Positions 35,781 through 45,097 of a DNA stretch of 64,000 bases are shown piece after piece. Source of the DNA: Unio delphinus (Eukaryota; Mollusca; Bivalvia; Unionida; Unionidae); contig JAQISU010000169.1 of the NCBI GenBank assembly GCA_029339505.1, forward strand, positions 4,084,001 through 4,148,000, written 5' to 3'. The notes under the pieces were generated by a model that had not been told where the DNA came from, searched no databases, and saw nothing but the letters and a program-made list of their open reading frames with translations. Position numbers and translations under genes: made by a program. Numbering within the stretch: position 1 is the stretch's first letter; each line of letters begins with the position of its first letter.

Positions 35781-36833
35781 TTAATCACTGTGATAATCCT
35801 CCACTAACTCGCCAATGAAATCTCGATATGTGCTGATATCTATGATACCACCCTGAAATAATCGTCTACAGATATCAGCTGCTTCATTAATTATTTCCGG
35901 TGAGTTATTTCCAGCTCGGAATCCTCCTACAAGAACTTCTAATCGTGATATATCACTGAGAACACTACCAGGACATGAAATCCAAGGATTTTCCCTCGAA
36001 GAGTTTTCAACTAAACCACTGCCTGTTTTTGAAAATCCTTTGGTTTTATCAGTGATACCGGTTGCACCTTTTTCATGATCAGCTTCTCTCGTTATTTTCA
36101 TCTGTTGGGGGGATTGTGTTATATCAATAAATTTTGATTGTTCTGGTAGTCTAAGAAATCCGGTATCCGATTGCTCCCCTATAGATGATTCAGCTTTTTT
36201 TATTGCTGCCATATATTCCTGAAATGTTTTATCATCTCCTTTTGCTTGAGAGGAACCTGATAGTATACGATATAACCCCCTATACCAATCTTTTTTAGGG
36301 GGAAGATTATAATCATCGTAAATATATTTTCTTCTCTGATGAAAACTCCTAGTGACAAATTGGGCTAATTCTTCCATAGAATCAAATTTTTTATTTCTCA
36401 GTTCATCTAATTTACCGGGAAGAAGTTTTTCATTGAATGCAACTCGTCCACTAGTAGTATCCTCCCCTTCTTCTTGAAATTCGGATAGGGGGATATCTTC
36501 TTGAAGTTCTCGTTGTTGTTCTGAAGCGGTTGATATATCCTGAGGAAGTGTTTTCAATGATTTTTTTGTTTGTTTAGTTCTTTTTGCTATTTTTTCTAAC
36601 ACAGGAAGAAAAGACTCTTCTTGTTTTTTTCCTTCTTCAGAGATTGTTGACACTATCTGTTTCGTTGCTGTGGTTACTGGTTTAAACAATTCTTCAGATC
36701 CCGCAGCAAAATCAGTCTGAAGACTCTGTCGTTGTTGCAGTTTATTCCGTACAGAGTCACGAATTGGTACAAATCTCCTGATTGCATCCAGTCGTTCACG
36801 AGCCAATCGGGTTGTTAATGCTTCATTGACCAT
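35781..36833 (-). CDS. Conserved Polinton-type protein of unknown function, 350 aa
   Basis: Not recognised as a named family. The N-terminal third is basic and coiled-coil-like (RLARERLDAIRRF, KIAKRTKQTKKSLK), the middle is acidic (SEFQEEGEDTT) then aromatic (SFHQRRKYIYDDYN, WYRGLYRILSG), and the C-terminal 60 residues form a compact unit: SDISRLEVLVGGFRAGNNSPEI, a helix, RRLFQGGIIDISTYRDFIGEL. That C-terminal pattern (Leu-Gly-Gly...AGNNS...NE...L...G.I....Y) looks conserved in Polinton-like ORFs. It sits upstream of the pVI-like and capsid genes on the same strand, so a virion or assembly role is possible. Contains LVGG-F, a weak adenain-site match. Confidence 0.55.
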   Translation of the reverse strand: MVNEALTTRLARERLDAIRRFVPIRDSVRNKLQQRQSLQTDFAAGSEELFKPVTTATKQIVSTISEEGKKQEESFLPVLEKIAKRTKQTKKSLKTLPQDISTASEQQRELQEDIPLSEFQEEGEDTTSGRVAFNEKLLPGKLDELRNKKFDSMEELAQFVTRSFHQRRKYIYDDYNLPPKKDWYRGLYRILSGSSQAKGDDKTFQEYMAAIKKAESSIGEQSDTGFLRLPEQSKFIDITQSPQQMKITREADHEKGATGITDKTKGFSKTGSGLVENSSRENPWISCPGSVLSDISRLEVLVGGFRAGNNSPEIINEAADICRRLFQGGIIDISTYRDFIGELVEDYHSD

Positions 36834-36839
36834 TATTTA

Positions 36840-37004
36840 AAATCAGAAACAATTTTTCAATTGTAAAACAATTTTTCAATCCGACCTAACACCATCGATT
36901 TTTGACATCCCTTGAGGGTCGGCTAAAAAAAAAATGATTAATGGTCGGGCAATCAAATAATGATAAATAGTCGGTCAATCAAATAATGATAAATGGTCGG
37001 TCAA
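36840..37004. other. Short spacer with direct repeats
   Basis: Three near-copies of GGTCGG(T/G)CAATCAAATAATGAT at 36943-37010 and a CAATTTTTCAATTG-like palindrome at 36850-36878. Could be regulatory; no direct evidence. Confidence 0.45.
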
Positions 37005-37406
37005 TCAAAATTGTTCATTTTCTTGAATTAACGCCCGTAGGTTTCTAACTTTAGAATTAACCTCCTTTTTCAATTCGTATTCGTACCCCAATTCTTTTCG
37101 TATTCGTTCTACGATGGTATACAACGGAGCGAACACACTTACGTCACTGGAAAATGCGAGAGAGTCCTTAATAGAATTCTGAATTCTTTTGATGAGCGCA
37201 TACTTCTTTGGTAGCATGTATTTATTGTTGTTAACTCCGTATTCTATATCCTGAAAATCAGACATGATTTGATCAGGATTTAACCCATCTGATAGTTCAA
37301 TATCCCAACTTTTCAATTTTGAAATCTCGGATAAAATGCTATTCATGTTTTCAGAATTCATTATTCTATAACAATTATATATTTCTAAATGAAAAATATG
37401 ACGCAT
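37005..37406 (-). CDS. Small helical protein, unknown
   Basis: A 133-codon frame; the more likely start is the second or third Met (MNSENMNSILSEISKL). Mostly charged helices, with LIKRIQNSIKDSLAF and VERIRKELGYEYELKKEV giving a coiled-coil appearance. No family recognised. It abuts the HNH gene (its frame ends at 37406 where the next begins), so both are probably read from one transcript. Confidence 0.45.
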   Translation of the reverse strand: MRHIFHLEIYNCYRIMNSENMNSILSEISKLKSWDIELSDGLNPDQIMSDFQDIEYGVNNNKYMLPKKYALIKRIQNSIKDSLAFSSDVSVFAPLYTIVERIRKELGYEYELKKEVNSKVRNLRALIQENEQF

Positions 37407-37909
37407 TAGACATAACTAAATTGAATTTTTTGTTCGGTCTTTTTTGAAATAGCCGTTTTGGATATTCCCTCTGCAACTCTTCGTACTGAGGGTCCACAAA
37501 TATCGAAGTGCCTACCGGCGCCAGCTATCGATTGAAATATTTTTTCTTCGTTAGTTATCGTATTCAAAGATTTCACAGGTCTCGCTTTTTTTGAGTATTT
37601 CCCAGTCCCCCCTCGTTTGGTATTCTCACTTTGTGTGATAGCTTGCAGATTTGATAAAGAATTGTTCATTGGATTAGAATCGAAATGATCAATAACAAAA
37701 TCATCCTCGATCAATCCATAAAAACACTCGTACACGAAACGATGATTGCGATAAGTTTTCGTTTCTTTTCCCTCCCTAACAGTAAACATCAAGTACCCTT
37801 GATTATTCACAGAACCAACTGATTTCTTCAGTCTGCGGTTTCTTACAACACCATCACTGGATGCTTCATAATTTGTGATCACAGGGTGTTGTCTGAATTC
37901 TTGGTTCAT
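37406..37909 (-). CDS. Homing-type HNH endonuclease (NUMOD4-HNH-NUMOD1 layout), 167 aa
   Basis: N-terminal NUMOD4-like part (ITNYEASSDGVVRNRR), then an HNH_3-type core: HRFVYECFYGLI, FVIDHFDSNPMNNSLSNLQ with the His-Asn-rich catalytic region, and ENTKRGG. The C-terminal segment (KSLNTITNEEKIFQSI, FDICGPSVRRVAEG) resembles the NUMOD1 DNA-binding repeat of intron-encoded nucleases. Such enzymes cut a specific site and spread by repair; a stand-alone copy inside a Polinton may be a passenger or may help recombination of the element. Frame intact. The corresponding region of A is off-window. Confidence 0.75.
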   Translation of the reverse strand: MNQEFRQHPVITNYEASSDGVVRNRRLKKSVGSVNNQGYLMFTVREGKETKTYRNHRFVYECFYGLIEDDFVIDHFDSNPMNNSLSNLQAITQSENTKRGGTGKYSKKARPVKSLNTITNEEKIFQSIAGAGRHFDICGPSVRRVAEGISKTAISKKTEQKIQFSYV

Positions 37910-37923
37910 TCGTATACATAATA

Positions 37924-38334
37924 CTATTGTTTGTCTAATTCATCGTTTGGTTTAATGATAAATCTTTCGATGTAGTCTTGAGGAGTTCTTATGATTTTAT
38001 CCTTGACTCTGTCAAGGATACTGACTTTGTCAGTGTCAAGAATACTGACTTTGTCAGCGTCAGGGTTAAAATTTCTGATTGATTGTCCACTTTTTATTCT
38101 TTTATCATAATAACGCTTCAACTCCCTGTATCGCTTACCACCGCAATTCAAACACAACTGAGATTTTCCCCTAACCCCAACTCCACATCGTATGCACGGT
38201 AACGGACCAAGGCTTCCACGACGAAAGCTTTGCATATGATACCCACAGAACTCATTTCTGCATGATTTGTTACACGGGATTACTGATCCAATCATAAGCC
38301 ACTTGCAGTGATTCATTATATAAAAATCTTTCAT
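37924..38334 (-). CDS. Cys-rich zinc-finger protein, 136 aa
   Basis: Cysteines are grouped as C...C...C...CxxxH in the first 35 residues (PCNKSCRNEFCGYH), then LPCIRCGVGVRGKSQLCLNC, a clear CxxC-CxxC zinc ribbon at about residues 47-66. The tail is basic, then has two near-copies of DKVSILD. An alternative start is Met7. It is divergent from the polymerase gene with about 24 bases between starts, so both share a promoter region. A role as transcription or replication factor is inference. Confidence 0.55.
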   Translation of the reverse strand: MKDFYIMNHCKWLMIGSVIPCNKSCRNEFCGYHMQSFRRGSLGPLPCIRCGVGVRGKSQLCLNCGGKRYRELKRYYDKRIKSGQSIRNFNPDADKVSILDTDKVSILDRVKDKIIRTPQDYIERFIIKPNDELDKQ

Positions 38335-38397
38335 TTAAATGCTTGTTTTAATTATAGCATGAAGGAATTAGGGAGAACGCCTTCGAAAAATGCTGAT

Positions 38398-38850
38398 AAG
38401 GAGTTTAAGAGATTATTAAAAATCAATCCTAGATTTAATCTCGATAAACCAAAAAAACGTCCAAGAGACGGAAACATGAAAGAGTTTAAGAGATTATTAA
38501 AAATCAATCCTAGATTTAATCTCGATAAACCAAAAAAAAACAAAAAACGTCCAATAGACGGAAACATGAAAGAGTTTAAGAGATTATTAAAAATCAATCC
38601 TAGATTTAATCTCGATAGACCAAAAAAAACCAAAAAACGTCCAATAGACGGAAACATGAAAGAGTTTAAGAGATTATTAAAAATTAGTCCTAGATTTAAT
38701 CTCGATAAACCAAAAAGACGTAACAAAATCAATCCTAGATTTAATCTCGATAAACCCAAAAAACGTCCAATAGACGGAAACATGAAAGAGTTTAAGAGAT
38801 TATTGAAAATCAATCCTAGATTTAATCTCGATAAACCAAAAAAAACGTCC
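38398..38850 (+). repeat. Coding tandem repeats in the polymerase N-terminus
   Basis: Five full units and one short unit of about 90-100 bp encode KEFKRLLKINPRFNLDKP plus a variable basic linker (KKRPIDGNM). The length is always a multiple of three. Confidence 0.9.
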
Positions 38851-41095
38851 AAGAGAGATTACCCCTGGAAAGATGCTCAATTCAATCTCGATATAGCTTC
38901 TAATACACCAAAGAATACAATTCTTGATAAAGCCATGATTAGTAAAATCAGAGATTGTTTTAATGAATTTAAGCGTGATGGAGCATCTTATTGTTGGTCA
39001 ACATTTCGAATTGATGGTGTTGTTGACGCTACCATGAATGATGAAAAAGCAGCAGTGATAATTTCACGTGTTGGGGAAAAACGGTATTTTTTCCGAATCA
39101 AATTCATTATCGAAGTCGTTGGCAAATGGATTATTAAGGATAAATTTGAACCAATCCTCAAGAATAAAAAAGCTGTCATTGTGAGTAGAGATTCCAAACC
39201 AGGGATTCTAACCGGCATTGATAAACCATACTACGAAAGATCTTATCCCGTAACAGCAATGGTTTATGGGATATATCCGTTAAATGATAAACCCGATATC
39301 GCAAAACTAGCTCCTATGAAGTATTCGTCAGGGCTTAATTGTGTAGCAGAACGAATAATAGAACACTTCACAAATGCATCCCGAGGAAATAAACTAACTG
39401 ATCTGCGACGTAGGAAAATAGCCGAGTGGGAACTGACAGTGAAACAGCATGGTGCAAAGATTTCTGATATAGCTAAATTAGAAACATCATTAAGATTTCC
39501 AATAACAGTTATGACGATAACGGGAGAGGTTTTATACGAACCGAAATATAACAAAAATGGAGCACCAATACAGATTATTGATCATAACAAACACGCGTGG
39601 ACACCTGCGGTAACAATATTTCCACGAGAACGAACCGTGAAATATATCTCTAAGGAGTTCGTCGGGGATGTTTTCTATGAAGAGAAATTATTCGATGCTA
39701 TTCATGCGTTGTGTAAGGATGATCCTGTGTCAGTGTGGTTACTTAGAAGTGATGAAGAATTCGATCAATTTGTAAAACCAAATGGTGAATTATATCGCAT
39801 TGAAGAATTAGATAACAGAATGAGAAAAATCGCTAGTGATTTTTCACCGGAGAATTCCCATGAAAAACTACTCACGGATAGTTTTACTATTCCATCAGTG
39901 GTAGCTCACTTCGCAAGAGAAAAAAACTCATGGCGTCCAACACGAAGTGATTTTCTCGAGGATGTTAAATTGAGTTGCGTCGAATTCGGTCATGGAGGAC
40001 TGTGGAATACGAAATACTCACGTGATGGTATGATTTCAATTGATATATCCGCGTGTTATCCCGGAAGTTTTCTCGGGTATGGGGAATGCGCTGAGTACTT
40101 CAAACGATTTGGACACCCCACGCATGAAATGACTCGTGTTGCGATTAATGGACCATTGCCTGATTTTGATTTAACCGGATTCGCTCGTGTGATATCATTT
40201 GAATTAGCTACAGGGTTACATCCGTGTAGTTATGTTTGGCTCGGTAGACACCTATCTGAAAAACACTGGATGCCAATAGTGCTATTGAGATATATGATTG
40301 ATTGTGGTATGCTAATATCGTTGATTGTTTCCGAGGCTATTATATGCTATCGAGCTCAGAAAGAAGTTTGGCTACCACAACCCGATCTAGATAGAATAAT
40401 CAACGAACTACGAAAACATTTTCCAGATTTCAGTGAAGAAGAAATCATAAATTGGTCTAAGAAGTTATTTGAAATTAAAAAAGAACAAGCAAAAGATCTC
40501 GGAAGAAGAATAATCGGTAAATTTACCCAGGGTGGACGATATGATAACGCAAAATATTCTTCGCGGTTGATCATAGATGTCGCTGAATACGATTTTATTG
40601 TAGCGGATTTAATGAAACAGGGAAAACTTGTATCCCGTAAGGATGCTTTTCTATCCAATGGTGAGAAATTAGGTACGGTTGTTACCTACTGTGATGGATA
40701 TAATTCCCAGTACACACATTTGAGAAGTTCAATGTTAGCCTATGCTTCTATTAATCTATTTTCGATGATAAATAGATTTCCTAATACCGCGGTTAGAGTG
40801 GCCACTGATTCGATGTATATACACAATAAGTACAAATCAGCTGTAGCGGCATTCACAGATCCCGAAGAAAATTGGGGGCGTTGGCGATTTAAAAAAGAGA
40901 TGCTACATGAGTATTGTGAATCCGCAGATGTTGCCATGGATGATAAATATATTTGTTGTAACCGTATTGAAATTCAATCAGAACTTTCTAATGCACCACC
41001 GGTATCTGATCCAGTATGTAGATACAAGACAGTTTATTTAAACGGCTGTGGTGGGTCAGGAAAGACAACTCGTGCAATTGAATTATTTCGTCGTG

Positions 41096-41111
41096 GAAAC
41101 GCTAGCGTTTC
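41096..41111. repeat. Palindrome GAAACGCTAGCGTTTC inside helicase codons
   Basis: Adds 15 bases (five codons reading GNASV) relative to element A, frame kept, about 15 codons after the P-loop. Confidence 0.92.
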
Positions 41112-42280
41112 TAACATGGTTGTGCTAACACCGACTCACAGACTCGCCAGAGAGATGATACAACGAGGGGTAAATGCTTGCACTTATCACAGCTTCTTTC
41201 GATGGAAAGGTGACAAATGGACTCCTGAGCGTATGGGTGATAAATTCATTCCTGAAATCATAATTTGGGATGAAATATGCACAGTGTCATTAGATGTATT
41301 AAAAACATTTCTTGAGTGGTTGTTAACCAAAAACACAAAAGTCGTCATGTGCGGGGATCAAGGCCAACCACCACCATTTGTCGGTGCATCTCCACATGAA
41401 TGGCTAAAGGGTTTTGTAGACTACTATGAAGAAATCACCACTGATTATAGATCACTTGATGAACGATTACGCGAGTTCAAAGCGCTAATTAGATTACAAC
41501 CGGATAGAATCCAATGCGAAATAGCGCGTGAAGTGATTTCAGAAACCCCAATGAATGATTTCTGGGAAGCGTGGAGACCAAACGATTTGATCATTGCAAG
41601 TAGAAAAATAGTCAGGGATACACTTCAGATGAAGTTATTTGAATTGCATAAAGAAAAATTTGCAACGCTTCCAGTACCCCTTTGTTATAGGCCATCGGAT
41701 ACACGAAAACAGAATATTGAAGTTGATATTCCAGGACAGAGTGAAAAACAAATTCTGGTATTAAATGATATTGTGCTGGTTGATATCAATGTCGTTGAAG
41801 ATGCATTGCGTGCTAATAAATCCCCGTGGACGCTAGGATAAGCAGCAACAATACACTCTTCACAGGGATTGACTATATCGGATACAATTGTTTGGATGGT
41901 GGATAATCACATCGAATGGTCGAATTTAGTCTATCTCGCAGTATCCAGAGTACGAAAAATAAATCAACTTCGAAGAGTTGTTTTCGATGATAATGACACA
42001 ACAATGGATGATATTGATGTTAAAATTATTGATAAAAAACTCTCCGGTTACAAACAACAGGACAAAAAAAAACAACGAGAATTTGATATTGATGCTAAAT
42101 TAATAATCACTTTGAAGAAACAACAGAATAATCACTGCGCGAGTTGCAATTGTATAATGCGTTGGCAGTATTCGGATAAGGATCCTCGCCAATTCACCGT
42201 AGACAGAAAAAATAACTATCTCGGTCATGTCAGAAACAATGTGATGTTGACTTGTCTTGAGTGCAATAGACGCAACGGTG

Positions 42281-43243
42281 CTAGTTAAGACCATGCGGTG
42301 GCAATTGAGTATCCTCGGGAATCACTTGTAGTTGTTGTCGAGTAAAACCCCGCTGAGGGGCAGTTGAATCCAGTTTATAGACTGGAGGTCTACCAGTTGA
42401 TCGTGTTATACTAGATATCTTATGCGTAGTGACGCTCCAAATAGGATCAGTAGCCCTTTTTCTACCCCCTTCAAGCTCTCCTGGTTCGTATAAGTACCTC
42501 ACAATGACATTACTACCAAGAATTGGTTGGGAAACGCTAGCGTTTCTAGGGAAATCTTTTTGTGGTTGTACGGGTATTGACTTCTTTTTAATCGCGTTAA
42601 TAGGTTTCATGTTGATTGTTCTAGTAATCTCGTTATTCAGTGCAGTAATCACAGATGGTAATCTTTTAACCCATTCACTGGATCGCTTTTCTTGAATGAA
42701 TTCTTTTGCGTATTGATATCCAAATAACCGCTCAGCAATCGTCCGATTAAATCGTTCTACAATGGCCTGATCGCGATGTAGCGCAGTATGCCCTCGTCGT
42801 ATGGTGACATTATGATGTTTCATTGTAGATAACACTGCACCCTGAAATTCCTTGCCAGGATCAACCTGCAATAGATTTGGCCAACGCAGAGGACCTCGTC
42901 AATAAATCCTTTCAAATGCAGAAGCGACTTCAGTGGCTGATTTTGTTTTTAACGGTTCTGCTTCTTTGTATCGACTTGCAATATCAACTACGGTTAACGC
43001 ATATTTGTAACCACGATCATGTGGCAGAAATAATATATCAGCCTGATGAACTTCATTAGGAGCGGTCACATCAAAATGCGAGAATTGAATTTGTTTAGGC
43101 GGTGGTAGATAAATTTGCCATAGTGCCTGTTTGGATAACCAATTAGCCGCAGTGGTTTTTTTCACTTTTGCAGCTCTAGCGAGTTTATTGATTGCAGCGT
43201 TACCCCTCCAGTATCCCCTCGGAGAATAATAAATTGATTCCAT
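42281..43243 (-). pseudogene. DDE integrase, one in-frame stop (element C)
   Basis: Same family and length as 2186-3145. A TGA at about 42899-42901 lies between the first and second catalytic Asp, after SAFERIY; element A has an Arg codon there. Otherwise the frame is open and HQADILFLPH, QVDPGKEF and RDQAIVERFN are present. Near the C-terminal third it has an extra six codons (around 42531-42546) formed by the palindrome GAAACGCTAGCGTTTC. The stop overlaps that of the polymerase fusion by 8 bases. Confidence 0.85.
42531..42546. repeat. Palindrome GAAACGCTAGCGTTTC inside integrase codons
   Basis: Part of an 18-base net insertion relative to element A, reading RNASVS on the gene strand, frame kept. 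Confidence 0.92.
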
Positions 43244-43247
43244 ATTA

Positions 43248-43583
43248 TTAATTACCAGCACCTAACATCAATTTACTTTTCATAGCCGATTTTATCAAAA
43301 ATGAAGACAATTTTTCTTTGAAGGATTTATCAGGAATAGCATTTAACGCATGAATTAATTTCACATCTGCTAGATGCCTGTGTTGCAGATTGCTGCTTTT
43401 ATAAGCAACATCATGAAGGTGACAGGCCTTATCAATGGCGTTTATTGGTTCTTCACCGGGGTTGGGTTGATTTTGATTATTGAGTCTGATATCAAGTCTG
43501 GTTCCCGGTCCACAGTAGCTATATCCTGGGAGGTGCTTTTCTCCGGGGTACTTTGCCCATGGGGTTCCAGGGAGCTTTGCCAA
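43248..43583 (-). CDS. PLA2-like protein, 111 aa (element C)
   Basis: Intact counterpart of 3150-3485 with the same calcium loop (YCGPGTRLD) and His-Asp pair (CHLHDVAY). Length is identical and most changes are conservative, which argues that it was under selection before insertion. Ends MLGAGN, again an adenain-type (M)xGx-G context. The first 142 bases overlap the zinc-ribbon gene. Confidence 0.8.
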   Translation of the reverse strand: MAKLPGTPWAKYPGEKHLPGYSYCGPGTRLDIRLNNQNQPNPGEEPINAIDKACHLHDVAYKSSNLQHRHLADVKLIHALNAIPDKSFKEKLSSFLIKSAMKSKLMLGAGN

Positions 43584-43765
43584 TTTGGCTGCGATATCAC
43601 CTCCTCGTTTTTTTTTAAATCAGATCTCATAGACACAAATCTAAATTTCTTTGTACCACATTGCACGCATTTACCAGAAAGCGCTGATCGGTTATTTTTT
43701 GTTGTAATCGTCGTCACATCATCTGTGCCAGTACGCGTTTTACACTTCACACAATATAGATCCAT
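43442..43765 (-). CDS. Small zinc-ribbon protein, 107 aa (element C)
   Basis: YCVKC and KCVQCGTKKFRF knuckles as in element A. The tail is ten residues longer than in A because the frame leaves at a different stop inside the PLA2 gene; the overlap region is therefore constrained mainly by PLA2. Start codon five bases from the ATPase start on the other strand. Confidence 0.75.
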   Translation of the reverse strand: MDLYCVKCKTRTGTDDVTTITTKNNRSALSGKCVQCGTKKFRFVSMRSDLKKNEEVISQPNWQSSLEPHGQSTPEKSTSQDIATVDREPDLISDSIIKINPTPVKNQ

Positions 43766-43790
43766 AATTTATGTATAGAAATATGGATAT
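43762..43790. promoter_or_regulatory. Head-to-head start region, zinc ribbon / ATPase
   Basis: Start codons on opposite strands are five bases apart (17 if the ATPase starts at its second Met). Transcripts must start inside the opposite genes or be very short-leadered; same layout at 3686-3706. Confidence 0.5.
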
Positions 43791-44443
43791 AATTGATTTT
43801 TCAGCGACTAAAACAAGAGAACCAATTAAGCATCATGCAGCGCTACCAAACTCTATCCGGATGATTATAATCGGGCCATCTGGATCCGGTAAAACGCAAT
43901 TGTTGCTCAATTTAATAATGAGATGGATGAAGTGGGATAAGTTGTATTTAATTGCCCCTAGCGTAGATGATCAACGATGTTATGAAGTGTTAAAGGATTT
44001 TAACGAGAATGCATCAGAAATTAAGGGTGAGAACGCCATTGATTTTATAACCGATATCGATGAAGCACCGAGTATTGATGATATTGATGGAGATATTAAC
44101 AATTTAGTCGTATACGACGATATCATGTTGGATAAACAAAAAAAATCCTGCTAGAATATTTTCCCGTGGGCGTCACAAAAACACTGACGTGATATATGTC
44201 ACTCAACGCTACACTCAGGTTCCAAAAGTCATCAGAGATAACTGCAATATTCTTTCTGTATTCAACGGAGTTGATACTCATACTCTTAGAAATATTTGGC
44301 AGACATGGTGTCCTGATATGGACTTCAATCAATTTAAAAACTTCTTTAGTCATGCTCAGTCAAAACCACACGGATTCGCAACAATAAATTTACATGATCC
44401 TCGGACACGATATCGTATCGGACTGGATCAAATATTCGGTTGA
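43771..44443 (+). pseudogene. Packaging ATPase, one homopolymer frameshift (element C)
   Basis: Walker A is canonical GPSGSGKT. The frame breaks at an eight-A run near 44140-44147 (seven in element A), just after the Walker B YDDIMLD. The second frame (44189-44443) continues with VIYVTQRYTQ and ends like A. Same role as the gene at 3694-4365; not functional unless the run length is an assembly error. Confidence 0.88.
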
Positions 44444-44482
44444 AATTATTTATTATTTTTGTTAACCCAGAACTGAAAACTT

Positions 44483-44712
44483 TAGCAGCAGAGAGGGTAG
44501 ATGACAACAAGTTGCGACCAAAATTAATTAAAAAATCGTTTTCATTTTTTTAGTTAAAATGATTTCATAGGGAGATTTCAATCAATTTTTTGTCTGAAAA
44601 CGTTGTAGGGTTCGCCTTTATTTGGTTAAAATAAGATCGTAGGAAGGCTCGTTTTAATGATTCAATCAAAATTTTGTCTGAAAACGTTGTAGGATTCACC
44701 CTCTCTGCTGCT
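44483..44712. repeat. Element C right terminal inverted repeat
   Basis: Reverse complement of 28989-29218 with one difference (an A/T change in the AACCAAAWAAAGG stretch). Same arm-core-arm layout. Confidence 0.93.
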
Positions 44713-44717
44713 ACATG
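44713..44717. repeat. Target-site duplication, right
   Basis: ACATG, matching 28984-28988. A 6 bp version (TACATG) is possible if the last T of the element is shared. Confidence 0.8.
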
Positions 44718-45093
44718 TATGCATCCACCTCTTCCTTAGCAGTAATGTTTTGTGTTGTTGTTGTTTTTTTGTTGTGTTTTTTTTGCAATCCGAATGAAAC
44801 TGACAAAGTTTGTTTGGCATGATATCTACAAACAATGTAATGAAACGTGGTGTAAAGCCTGCTTCTGATTATATAAAGGTCACGTAGAATGTTTTTTTTT
44901 TTCTGCTAAGGTCGCCAATATACATTTTTCTCTCCAAGGGTTCATAGGACCCCATGCTATTCAAATTGTCTAATAAATAAACACGATTTGTCCACTCAAC
45001 ATTATCAAAATTAAACAACTACCATATCAAGGACATTTTGAAGTGCTTATATCTTGTAAAACACTAAACCATCCACAGAAATAAAACGGCGAG

Positions 45094-45097
<4 letters not shown>
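44718..45097. other. Spacer between element C and the LTR retrotransposon
   Basis: T-rich; no gene seen. Confidence 0.4.

Larger units (their letters stand above)
38359..42288 (+). pseudogene. Polymerase B-like / SF1 helicase / HNH fusion, one in-frame stop (element C)
   Basis: Open from 38308, but I choose the Met at 38359 (MKELGRTPSK) to avoid overlap with the divergent zinc-finger gene. Order: five to six basic repeats (KINPRFNLDKPKK, 38400-38850); an N-terminal region without a clear exonuclease DxE; palm motif A SIDISACYPGSFLG near 40045; a motif B-like RRIIGKFTQGGRYD near 40505; motif C VATDSMYI near 40800, with Ala where PolB usually has the first Asp; P-loop NGCGGSGKTT near 41040; Walker B IIWDE near 41263; GDQGQPPP near 41353; late helicase motifs near 41860-41960; and an HNH domain (HCASC, FTVDRK, CLECNRR) to the stop at 42286-42288. 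A TAA at 41839-41841 cuts the helicase; element A is open there. About 1,310 codons in all. Confidence 0.85.
28989..44712. mobile_element. Complete Polinton/Maverick element C (15,724 bp)
   Basis: Bounded by 230 bp inverted repeats (28989-29218 and 44483-44712) with one mismatch seen by eye, and ACATG on both sides (28984-28988 and 44713-44717; TACATG if the terminal T is counted as target). It starts AG and ends CT as Polintons do. It holds the core set: polymerase, DDE integrase, packaging ATPase, adenain-like protease, major capsid and penton-like proteins, plus accessory genes. Near-identical terminal repeats and few lesions indicate a young insertion. Confidence 0.95.

Noticed and set aside
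38352..38852. 166-codon minus-strand frame in the polymerase repeats
   Set aside because: Shadow of the tandem coding repeats; the plus-strand frame carries the polymerase.
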